This document shows positions 1-11,300 of a stretch of DNA of 64,000 nucleotides, one piece after another. Source of the DNA: Enchytraeus crypticus (Eukaryota; Annelida; Clitellata; Enchytraeida; Enchytraeidae). The stretch is taken from positions 730,501 to 794,500 of the forward strand of contig CAJHZI010000191.1 of assembly GCA_905160935.1 (NCBI GenBank), written 5' to 3'. The notes below the pieces were generated by a model. The model worked only from the letters and a program-made list of their open reading frames with translations, had not been told where the DNA came from and did not search any database. The first letter of the stretch is position 1, and every line of letters begins with the position of its first letter. The position numbers were made by a program, and so were the translations under genes.

Positions 1-470
1 GGTTCTTTATTTTTATCTTGCTTCACCAGTTTCATCTGTAGAAAAGCCCTGGGCCGTTTTTGGGGAACATCTTTTTTACAGTAACAGCTGCGGTTTCACT
101 TCCCTATTTCTTTCATATTCGAGAACTTCGTTGAATTTACCTGAAGGCCCCATTTATACTGTAGTAGGGCAATATTATTTGGGCTCTGGCTGTTCATTGT
201 TCTTAAGTTGCGTATTTAGTACTATTTAGTACTTCATGTTTTGATGGACGACAGTACCATTATCTTTTTGTTTTATTGTTGTAGCTTGATAGTTTTCTAT
301 GCTAGATGCTCTTATGATACTATTATCTAGTTGCATGTTTTATTTATTGAATTATTGAATTATATACAAAATTAGTTCTTAGCGTTCGATTTTGATATTT
401 CTCGTATGTGTAATTAATTGTGTATATAAGTGTATAATTGTGAAAGTGTAGCTAAGAGTACATTTAAGCT

Positions 471-473
<3 letters not shown>

Positions 474-553
<80 letters not shown>

Positions 554-566
554 TATATATATATGT
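474..566. repeat. (TA)n microsatellite
   Basis: Interrupted (TA)n with a CACA break. Confidence 0.95.
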
Positions 567-630
567 ATATATTTATATCTTTTGAGTCTCATTTTTAGTT
601 CTCTACTATTTTCTGATTTTTCTGATTCAG

Positions 631-702
631 TTGAAATGAACGATTCTTCTGCTAGCTTACATTCAGATAAGGCTCCCCCTTCCTTTGAATCGCTCTCTGA
701 AG
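631..702 (+). CDS. RUBCN: Candidate upstream Rubicon exon
   Basis: An AG acceptor after a T-rich tract (628-630) opens a frame VEMNDSSASLHSDKAPP..FESLSE, polar and serine-rich like the Rubicon middle region. The end at 702 leaves one base, which fits the phase needed by the exon at 5155. The donor (GTTGTA) is weak. No homologous motif was recognised, so this rests on splice-phase fit and composition. Confidence 0.4.
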
Positions 703-1014
703 GTTGTATAATTTTTATTAGACTTATTTTCGCTATTTCTTTAATTCTTTTTCTTTTTTTAGCGTTATGTTTCAGATCTTCTAAAGGCCTAGAAATGTTA
801 GGCTTTTAGTGCCAGCAAACTTTGAGCATCAAATGCGTTTCAGTTTGACTTAGCATCATTTAGTTGATTGGATGAATGTATAATTGGATGAATGTAAGTG
901 AATAGATTACATTTTTGAGAAAATTATGATTTTACTTTTCTATGCTTGTTTTATAATAATAATGTGTCGGCCCCATAAAAGGGAATAACGGCACGTTAAA
1001 AGGAAGATTTGGAA

Positions 1015-1238
1015 AACCTTGTGGCGCAATGGTAGGGAGATCGCCTCTTGAATGAGAAGTCGCAAGTTCGAGACTGCATTACGTAGTGAGTTTTTTGTTG
1101 CGAGAGGCACATAAATATCTAGTCTTGTACACTTGATGGTGGTGTCAGGCTGAAGGTTAGACGACCTTAAAGTTTCATTTCCTATCCAGACCCCTTCGTG
1201 TCGACCCCTCATAGGGATATAACGGCACGTTAAAATGT
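1015..1238 (+). mobile_element. tRNA-like SINE, family G
   Basis: CTTGTGGCGCAATGGTAGGG (A-box like), GTCGCAAGTTCGAGACTG (B-box like), then a body ending ACCCCTCATAGGGATATAAC. GATATAACGGCACGTTAAAA and a diverged GGAATAACGGCACGTTAAAA flank it, at 1213-1234 and 981-1000. Confidence 0.65.
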
Positions 1239-1770
1239 AGTTTTTAGGCTAGTTTTCTACAACAATCTTCCAACGATAATTAATAGCAGATTTATTACCC
1301 TTCTTACTATTCCCGACTCTAGTTCAATTGGAATTCAAGGAACGACGATGATGATTACACCTCTTTTGCGATATTGCAAAAACTTTGATCTATATATCAC
1401 CAATGACAATGATGTTTTATGTGACTGCTTCTATGGTTCTTATGTATGATGAAATTTGACTTAGTTAATGGAATGCTTTCATTTTATAATGTTTTATACA
1501 TTAATATATTAAGCATGTTAATCTCTCATTGCATTAATTTATTAAATACAATTGTGTATTTAATTTTGTAATTGATTATATAGTTTAGTTTTGATTGATT
1601 AATTCAAGGTCTATTAAAATTGATTAACTTGAAACCCGTATAGACTGCACTATTTAGTTATAGATTGATTGAATTGTAATTTATCTGATTTACTAAATAA
1701 TTTCAATACTAAGGAATCACGCTAACTACTGGGATTGGTGTAAATCCTCAACAAGAGAAGTAAAAGCTCT

Positions 1771-1900
1771 TAAAAAGCTAATGTTAAAGTCAGTTTCCTC
1801 ACTCGAAAGCGATGTCTGTGACAGGCTAGCCCAGGATTTGAACCCCGCACATATTGATCCGGGGTCGAATGTCTTACCGACATCGCCACTGGCTCCAGCC
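1771..1900 (-). mobile_element. tRNA-derived SINE, family A
   Basis: Sense reading: GGCTGGAGCCAGTGGCGATG at the 5' end, B-box GGTTCAAATCC, 3' end GAGGAAACTGACTTTAACATT. Ten or more copies in both orientations in this window. Confidence 0.85.
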
Positions 1901-2544
1901 TAACTGTTGCCTAGCTGTTGCCTAACCACTAGCTCCAGACTGCACAGGCTCTTAGAAACCAAATCATGTATTAATAATATAGTATAAATACTAGGCCTAC
2001 ATGATCGTTTATGTTTTGCTTACGTATTATACGCACATTAATTCAGTGGACGACTAAACGACTAGAGCCAATGTCTTGTTTCCTATCTTGGTCAGTTTCC
2101 TATCTCAAAGGCATGTCAGCGAGCACTGGATTTGAATCCTGAACCTCTGGGAAAACCCAAAACGTATTATGCCGCTGGCTGAACCACTAGCATATCAGAA
2201 TATATGCTGGTTTAATTGCTGATTAGGAACACCGAAGGCTGTGTTGAAGGAAATCTTGTGAAAGAATCGTTTATGCCGTTAATAAACAGTAGAGTATTAA
2301 TAATGTTTTAATTATTTATAGACAGTAAGCTGAGCTCATCGTCCTCAGAACAGGTTCTCGATACTGGAGCGAGTGACGATGGTAGGAATATATTTCTTTA
2401 CGGTTTTGAATGGTACAATCAGTCAATAAGAATTTAACGTCCGGTTCCTCGCCATTAGGCAATGTCAGGGACGTAGCAAGCAGACTCTGCATTAACAGAC
2501 GCCAACACACCACAGGATGACGACTGAGTATTTTTTTATTATTC

Positions 2545-2680
2545 TTTTTTCCGTATGGTTACACACATGACATACCGCATGTGCTACATAGTTTCCTTTC
2601 TTGATTGCTGCTTTTGTAGTTTTCGTTATTTCCTCCTTTTTCCTCTCCATGGTTATTAGTATTCGTTGCCCTTTTTTGGT
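2545..2680 (-). mobile_element. 5S-derived SINE family E, tail-only copy
   Basis: Reverse complement of 36130-36245: TGACATACCGCATGTGCTAC, ATAGTTTCCTTTCTTGATTG, CCTCTCCATGGTTATTAGTA. The 5S-like head is missing (5' truncation). Confidence 0.75.
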
Positions 2681-3504
2681 ATACAAAGACCGCAAAGGAA
2701 AGGCAGATAAAAATCAGTGCAAGTTCAAGATTCGAGACAATTGGATCAGAATATTGACAAATGGTGGCAAGAGATAAGTTTTAAGCTTGCCCAGTAAAAC
2801 TGAAAACTAAAAAGTATTTAGAGTATGATTGTGAAGACTTTGTATTTTAGATGTATGGAAAGACTAAACTGCTGGATGACCTAGGCTGTAGCTCGCCTGC
2901 ATGATAAGTAGGAAGTCATCGGTTCAAAACCCGACCAGACTGTCTCTGTAATATTCTCTGTGGACTGAAACAGACTTTAAACCTAGCATTACTCGGCCGT
3001 TATCATGTTTTACCAATTGTTCCCAAGGAATTAAATATTTTGAAGCAATCTCGGGCTAATGTTTGTGAAGTGGTACGTTTTTAAAAAAAATGAATTGAAG
3101 CCTCGACACAGCTATCAATGCTTTAGAATGATCGATGACAACACGGTTAAAATGCTACTGTCATTCATATAATGTGAAGTACCATGAAGCCAAAAATTCA
3201 AGCTTTTGAGGTCTTTGAAAGGATGAAAATCTAGAAACCGGTGGAGGATATCTGTTTCCTTTGTAAACTGTTTGATATCGTATATTTATCTCTTTGGATT
3301 GGATTATCTTATTTGAATTTTATGTCGTACAATCTATGTTAAGGTAATACATTTTGTTGTTATAGTGCTTGGTTTAAAGTTTAAATTATGACTATAGGAA
3401 TTATTTTAATTGATTGTTGTCACTTTTTCAGTAACAAATTCTATGACATGTTTAGTCTAATATGAGCATATTTCTTATAAATTTATTTTCTCTCTCATTT
3501 AAAC

Positions 3505-3613
3505 GGCTGGAGCCGGTGGCTTAATCGGTACGATATCCAACTGCGAATCAGCATGTACGGGGTTCAAATCCTGGGCTCGTCCGTTACTGATATCACTTTC
3601 GAGACGTGAAACT
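3505..3613 (+). mobile_element. tRNA-derived SINE, family A
   Basis: GGCTGGAGCCGGTGGC start and GGGGTTCAAATCCTGGGCTC B-box region; ends TTTCGAGACGTGAAACT, so 3' truncated or diverged. Confidence 0.82.
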
Positions 3614-4154
3614 ACTATAAAATTGTGCAGAATTTTAACAAATGTGCAGTCAAATATTATATTTGCATTAATATTTCATCAGGACCTGGTCTAAATTACT
3701 TCGAATTGTATGCATGTAATAGATTCCAGACAAGGTGTTAGTAATTTGTCAGCTCTTAGTAGAAACGGTTTGTCATTGTCGATGGCATCGCTTTATTCAG
3801 GCAAGGCTCTCTTGGATTACTAATTCTATTTTTTAGCTCAATGCTACATATATACGCTGACAGAATAATGCTAATATAATTACATGTATATTGTGGAACA
3901 AACTTTAACCATTGAAAATTGTAACTGGAACAAGATTTTAATCGATGTAGTTGATAATTTATAGGATATAAGATATAAGTTAATGGCTGTAGTTTAATAA
4001 TTAACTCTCCCTTAGTTTATCATAATTAAAATTTGGTGATTGGTAAAATTTGTTTACAATTTGACATTTACTACTTCAAGTCAATCTGGTTGATTGGTTG
4101 TGGTAGCCTTGGTTGCGATCATCTATGTTTCGTTAATTTAATTATTTCTCTCTC

Positions 4155-4412
4155 GTTTTCTTCCAAGTGTCAGGTACATAGTCATACTCAGAGTCTTCTT
4201 GCACACTCCAGAAAGAGCACTCAGTGGATTGATTAATTCAAGAGATTAAGTTAGTCTCTTCACAAAAGGCTATGCCTCGTAAATACATTATCTAGCCTTT
4301 AGTTTGGGAAAAATACGGCTTCAAAGGTGGTTTCCCGTTTCCTTCCTCATTTTATGCTTTGTAGCCTCTTACCACACGTGCAGTCAATGGTTGTGTAGTC
4401 AACAGTGTCCTT
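4155..4412 (-). mobile_element. SINE family C, 3' half
   Basis: Antisense: CTTCCAAGTGTCAGGTACAT, AAAGGCTATGCCTCGTAAAT, GGTTTCCCGTTTCCTTCCTC. Confidence 0.72.
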
Positions 4413-5154
4413 GACACAACACCGGAAATAATGATTGCTAAAATTATTGCTTATTATCAACGTTATAGATGTTTCTGAATTAAAGCAATTTAAATTCTCA
4501 GATTTGCCAATGTTTAATTTCTGACTTGATCTGATTTGCTCAAATAAATCTTGTAGCAGCAGAAATATGAGAATTTCTATCTTTCAATAAGATGTCAGGT
4601 CCTGTTATTTCTATATCTCTTCTTAATAGACCAACCATATATTGTACTTGTCATAAGAGGCGGCTTACTGAGAGCTGTCAAGACATTTTAAGCTTTATTT
4701 TATGCCCCTGTGATGTGAATGTGATGTTCGTAAATGCTCTCTAATGAGAGTGAGATGAGGTCCTGTGTAGGAATATAAACCTTGGACTGTTGCTTGTTGC
4801 TATTTGTTGATCTCTGGAGACCAGTAGCGGGATAGATAGAGATTTAAACAAGTGATGATAGTAATTTTTAAAAGTAATTGTTGTTCATCGCCTGTAGTTA
4901 ATTGCTCAAATAACGATAGCAACAGTTAAAGGGCCACTGTCGTCCATGACAACATCGAGCACTACTGAAACAAATTAGTGCAATAGCTAATGCAATGATC
5001 TAACCTGTTGCACAATTTTTTGAAAGCAATGGGCCGCGGATTTGAGTCATATGTCGAAGGTCACAAGTTCTGCGTTGAACAGAACCTTAAATCAGATGAC
5101 CTGCTGTAAAACACCTTTGTTAATATTCCAAGTTGAATAATATTTTTATTGTAG

Positions 5155-5317
5155 AAACAGAATTGAAGCGCAGCAATGCTCTGGCAGCTGCTTATGCTGG
5201 CACAGCTGCTGGTTCAGCTACAACCAAGAGAGTTAAGAGCGCTACAGCTGCTACATCAGTGAAACAGGAAAAACCTGTAGAAAGCTCTACCATTGAAAGA
5301 TCCATTTCGATAGACAG
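5155..5317 (+). CDS. RUBCN: Rubicon exon: Ala/Ser/Thr-rich linker
   Basis: Open frame ELKRSNALAAAYAGTAAG... followed by IERSISID, polar linker sequence. Acceptor TTATTGTAG; donor at 5318. Ends in phase 2 and joins the next exon to give ...ISIDSQTMPEGLM. Assigned by phase continuity with the conserved exons downstream. Confidence 0.7.
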
Positions 5318-8300
5318 GTTGGTTTAAATCTTTAATTTCTATTTTGCATTGATGCGTTGTTGTTTGTCCGTTTATTGAGCTATGTGATATATTGCTATTT
5401 ACTACGATGTATTTGTACTATTATGATGATGTACCTATATTACGATGCGATTGTTAAAGTAAAATGTAAAAATTAATTCTATTGAGTATTCTTGGAGAAA
5501 CTTCAATAAGTTTAGTAATCGGCTTAAATATTTAAATAAATGCTTGATTGCATCTTGACTGTATTGTCCCCGTGTTGTGTTCGGGTTGTTTGAAGAATTG
5601 ACCAACCGGTGACTGCACGTGTCGTAGAAGGCGATAAAGCACCAAGATCCATTCCAACGTCAGAAGGGCATTCGGTTGGTGAGCGCCTAGGCTCCAGAAA
5701 TTGCTACAAAAATTTAAACGAAAAGAAAGTTCTCAAATAGGGGTTTGGCTGGTGGTGTAGTGTAAGACAGAGAGGATTTGAAACAGTCTATTTGTATCCT
5801 GATCCTGGTTAAACTTGGATTCAAAGGAGGATAATTATGATGATGATGACTGTATTGTCCGAAAGTATTGGAAAAGATACATTGACAGCAAACACTTTTC
5901 TAGAAGGCAATGTGGTTTATGTGGCAGATATAGCAAGTGTGGAAGCATATAGCAACAACTTCATTTGAGGAACTATATCCTCATCTTTAAACGAAATTTC
6001 AATTTTTAATAGTCACTGCATAAATCATGTAATAGATCAGTTAACAAACTGATAATACATTTCACTTACCCCGACCCTAGTTAAACTGGAATCAAGGGAA
6101 GATGATGATAATAGATTTCACAAATTGATTCTAAATTTGCTTTAGAGTTTAGCACGACTTCGGTTTGTTATTTAGTTATAAATGTTAATGCTTTGTCTGC
6201 AGTCAGACAATGCCTGAAGGTTTAATGACATCAGGGGGCAGTATTACGTCAGCAGATAGCATAGCACTGGCTCTGCTGCGAAGATTCTCCTCTAAACAAC
6301 TACCCAAAGCCTCAGAGCTTGTCTGGCTTGTCTCCGAACAGGAGGTCCCTCAAAAGGTTCAGTTTCTTTATTACTCTCTCATATTAACACTCTGAAGGTC
6401 AGAAAGGGATTGGTTGCAGGTATCTTCACCGTAACAATTTTCTAAGTTAACTTCTATTAATTAACTCTATAAAACTCCCCGTGTTGTGAAGAGTAGAGCA
6501 ATCGTGTAAATATGCACGTGTTGTAGAAGGCGACATAAAAACTAGCCAACGTCCAAGCCAACGTCATAAAGGGCCTTCGGTTGGTGAGCGCCTTGGCTCC
6601 AGAAATTGCTACAAAAACTTAAACGAATGGATAAACTTGACTGGAGAAAGTCAATTTTCGTATCCCGACCCTGGTTAAACTAGGATTTAAAGGAAGATGA
6701 TGATGATGATGAATTAACTCTATAAAACAGAATTTATGAGTAAGTGTACCTTTCTTTATTTTCTAAAATATTACTTCTCTTTCCTGCCGGAAATTTTTTC
6801 AAGGCAATTACACTTGTATGTGTGTTGCAAGCAATGTAATATTTTCATTTTATTTCTTTTCTACTTTGACAGCAGCTCAAAATCTCTCTCTTTCAGTGCA
6901 ATGCCCATTAACTGGTTCTTGGAATGTAGCGGTTTTACATATTTCTAGCCCTTAGGCCTACTTTTCATTTCATTAAAAAAAATTGAAATTATCATTTTCT
7001 TGTGTGAATGCATTATAAAATTATTTAGCATTCTATATGTTGACCTTCTGCGAACATGTGGTAAGTAAATGAGCTTTACTGTTACTCAACTTTTCTAATG
7101 AACTGGTTGTGATATAAAATTTAACATTTAAAATAATTTTTTTATTTTGAAATGGAGCATTAAAATGGAATAGTTAAATATTGAAATTATAAAGTTTTCA
7201 CAATTAAATAGTTTCGCTATACTAATTACTAAGCATTTAAAGCCTGTACTAACAGGATATCTGCTGTCTATTCTATTAGTGTAATAAATTGTTTATAATA
7301 ATTTCAGCTGCTACCTCTACCAGAATCCTACCCCGTCTCTCCAGACGATGGCGAGAATTCAGACTTGTGTATGAGCAGCAAACAGGTATGATCCAATAGT
7401 TCCATTTCTATTGTACATTTAAATTATGGTAATCATTCATTCTGCTTCGTCATCTCCTTGCTAGCTATAGTTAGGTTTGTTTATCCTTCCTGTTCTGTTC
7501 TGTGTTGTTCTATGCTGTTCTTCTGTTCTGTTTTGTGCTATTCTTCTGTTCTGTTCTGTGTCATTCTGTCCTGTGTTGTTCGTGTTATGTTCTTTGCTGT
7601 TCTTCCATTCTGTGCTGTTCTGTTCCGTGCTGTTCAGTTCTGTGCTGTTCCTCTGTTCTGTGCTGTTCTTCTGTTCTGTGCTGTTCTGTGTCGTTCCTCT
7701 GTTCTGTGCTGTTCTTCTGTTCTGTGCTGTTCTTCTGTTCTGTGCTGTTCTGTGTCGTTCCTCTGTTCTGTGCTGTTCTTCTGTTTTGTACTGTTCTGTT
7801 CTGTGCTGTTCTTCTGTTCTGTGCTGTTCTTCTGTTCTGTGCTTTTCTCTTTTCTGTGCTGATCTTCTCTTCTGTACTGCTCCTCTGTTCTGTGCTTGTT
7901 CCGCTGTTCCGTGCTGTTCAGTTCTGTGCTGTTCCTCTGTTCTGTGCTGTTCTGTTCTGTGCTGTTCGTCTCTTCTGTTCTGTGCTGTTCTGTGCTGTTC
8001 CTCTGTTCTGTGCTGTTCCGTGCTGTTCCTCTGTTCTGTGCTGTTCTGCTCTGTGCTGTTCTGCTCTGTGCTGTTCTGTTCTGTGCTGTTCCTCTGTTCT
8101 GTGCTGTTCTGTTTTGTGCTGTTCGTCTCTTCTATTCTGTGCAGTTCCGTTATTTTTTGTTCCTCAGTTCTGTGCTGTTCTGTTTGTTAAGTGCTGCTCT
8201 GTTCTGTTCTGCATTAATTACCTAATTTACCTTAAAGTACCTTCATAGCATAAAACGATTGACTATGTCTATCGTATCTTGCAGTGGATTAAACAGACTG

Positions 8301-11300
8301 CGCAAAAAATAAATAATTTAGTTCAACTATTTGTTATAGTACCTTTCCAATTTCAGTTGCTTAGTATGACGGTAGAAGTAGTGATTTGATTTTCAAAAAT
8401 ATTATTGTTCAAGTTTAATTTTAGTTATCGCTCAACCATATCGAGAACGATCATATTTAACAAACATTCTCGCAAATTTTGTTTTAGCGCGCACTGTAAT
8501 TTAGTCATCATAGAGTGTCGATTAAGACAGGGATTTAATGAGATATTGTCGTTTAGGACAGGGATTTAATCAGAGATTGTATTTTAGGACAGGGATTTAT
8601 TGAGATATTGTCTTTTAGAAGAGGGAGTTAATCAGAGACTGTGGTTTGAGACAGGATTGGGAGTTGGTCAATCACTTGTTCGTGTAGAATATGTTTTATA
8701 TTGCGCCGCTTGATTCTGTTGTAGAATCGTCTGCGAGGTAACCTAGACTGGGCGCCGCCTAGAGCTCAGATTATCTCTATAATTCATCCTAAACTCAGGT
8801 CTATTAATTAGTCTTGTCATCAATCAGTCAATCAGTTGATCAGTTAATTTCTGTGGCTATCGTTTCATCAATCTTTGATATTTTCTCTTTTTATGCACAG
8901 TTGATATCAATCTCTGGATATTTTCATTTCTATGCTTAGTTGATAGCGTTTCAGTTGTAGACTCATTTTAACGGAACTTAATGAATTTCACGTCGCCGAT
9001 TTTATTCATATCTATTTAAACTGTTTTAGCGAAATGTGCAGATTTGTTTATTTGTCGACATTTCTTACAATTTGTGAAATACTGAATGCGTTAATTAAAT
9101 TGATTTTCTGCTTACGCACTATATTATTTAAATAATAGGTAAATAATTAGTGGTGTTATCTCTCTGCAAAGCCATATTTGTAATTAGTATTTATATATTA
9201 ATATTTCTAAATTTATATTATCGATTTACTCGGCATTAATATTATTGTTAATGTTAATGCTAGGTACAGACAGACTGATATTATTGAAAGTACTGTTTTC
9301 TATTTATTTGTGACAACAATAGTGAAAGTGGACAGGATATGTTTACGTATTTTCTGTACATTTTAAGAGTCCATGTTGCAAATATTTCTATAGTACTTAA
9401 CAGTGCTTTTATATTAGTACGTCGTAGGCTGATATAGACTTTTACTATATAACATTGTAGCTGCACAAACCCTTGTATAGCACGAATGGTAGGTTGACGT
9501 CTAGTGTACAAGCTTGATATTTGATTAAATTACTATATTATTAATTATTTTAAATTACTTTGCAGTTACTATTGGAGCTGCAATACAAATATAATATAGT
9601 ATAAATATAATATAGATATAAGTATCAAATATAAAGATTTCTTAAAATAATATTTCTTCAATTGTTGTATTAATTTTCCCCGTGTTGTGTCCGGGTTATT
9701 TGATGAATTGACCAACCGGTGACTACACATGTCGTAGAAGGCGACTAAAGCACTAAAATTCATACCAACGTCAGAGAGGGCATTCGGTTGGTGAGCACCA
9801 AGGCTCCAGAAATTGCTACAAAATGTAAACGAATGGAAAAGTCTCAAATAGGGGATTGACTGATATGTTGTAGGACAGTGAGAGTTTGAGACAGTCTGTT
9901 CGTATCCTGACCCTAGTTAAACTGGGTTTCAAGGGAAGATGATGACGATGTTGTATTTATTTTAACTTTCTGCTCATAAATTTCATATCAATATATACTA
10001 CGTTATGAGAAATAATATAACCTAATAAAGTATATTCTCTCGTTTTGTGCGCTAATCAATAACAAGTGTGTATGTATGTGTGTGCAGACAGAAGGAAGTT
10101 TTGTCCAAGCAGAATAATCGCTGTGCTGGGTGCGGCTCTAAAGTTGAACTTGGTAAATATTGCCTTTTGTAAAAAGCTAAGAAAACTAATGTTAACGCCA
10201 GTTTCCTCACTCGAAAGCGATGTCAGTGGCCGGCGAGCTCAGAATTTGAACGCCGCACATACCGATCCGCGGTCCAGTATTTTACCGACATCGCCACTGG
10301 CTTCAGCCAATAAATAGTTATGATACTTAATCAGCCGTCAAACTGTCTTTAGCAACTATTTTTACTGTTTAATCCTTTAAATTGAATATTAGCGTGCTGT
10401 TTTCATTTGGACTATTCTCCAATTTGCTGGATACAGCATGTGAATGGACCTTATATTAGATATCTGATTATATGCTTAAACCGATAAATAACTTACATAT
10501 TGTTCAGCATATTGTTCAGACTAAAAACGGATTTAATCTTTTATTTCAAAATTCTAAATAACCTAGTTGAGCTACCAGCAGATGAATTCTATACTCTAAA
10601 AGCAGGAGTTACTCGAAATAATGGGTCTTCACTATTTGTTAGTACTTTTAGAAACAACAAAGATAGATATATAGGTGTATTAATGCTTGGAATGTGTTAT
10701 CAAATCATATTATTGAGGCGTTATTGGCTAATCTTTTTAAATGTGGCTTAAACCAAGTTGATTTTAGAAATTTTATGAGAAATTTCTATTATGATATCTA
10801 ATTAAATCACGCATACTACTTTAATCTTCCTCATAGCTCTATTTTTATTCTGTCGGCCTATATCTGATTTCTTTTATGTCAATGCTGCAATCTAAGATTT
10901 ATTATATTGTTCAAACATTTTATCAGTGTTTATCTTACAAAAGCGTATCAGTATTCTTAATATCCAGATAGGCTAAATATTGTACCTGTGTTTTCTTATA
11001 TAATTCACTAGGTTTATTAAAGCGGTATCAGCATTGTTATTGTCAAAGCGGCATCGGTATTGTTAATATCAAAGCGGTATCAGTATTGTTATTATCAAGG
11101 CAGTATTGTTAATGTCTAAGCGGTATCAGTATTGTTAATGTATCAGTATTGCTATTATCAAAGTGGTATCAGTATTGTTAATGGATCAGTATTACTTATT
11201 ATAAAAGCGGCATCAGCATTGTTATTATCAAAGCGGTATCAGTATTTTTAATATCCTCATGGGCGAAATAATCTATCTGTGTTTACTTATATTTTCAAAT

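Noticed and set aside
1-222. Open frame touching the left edge (VEKPWAVFGEHLFY..)
   Set aside because: Could be part of a Rubicon exon but has no convincing donor and no recognised motif; not claimed.
1018-1075. Possible functional tRNA gene (A- and B-box-like)
   Set aside because: The acceptor and anticodon arms do not close; a SINE head is the better reading. The same applies to B-box-like sites at 2927, 40560, 44390 and 58190.
7458-8248. Overlapping open frames of 109-248 codons, Cys/Leu/Phe/Val-rich
   Set aside because: Produced by the A-poor minisatellite in a Rubicon intron; all frames look alike and have no complexity.
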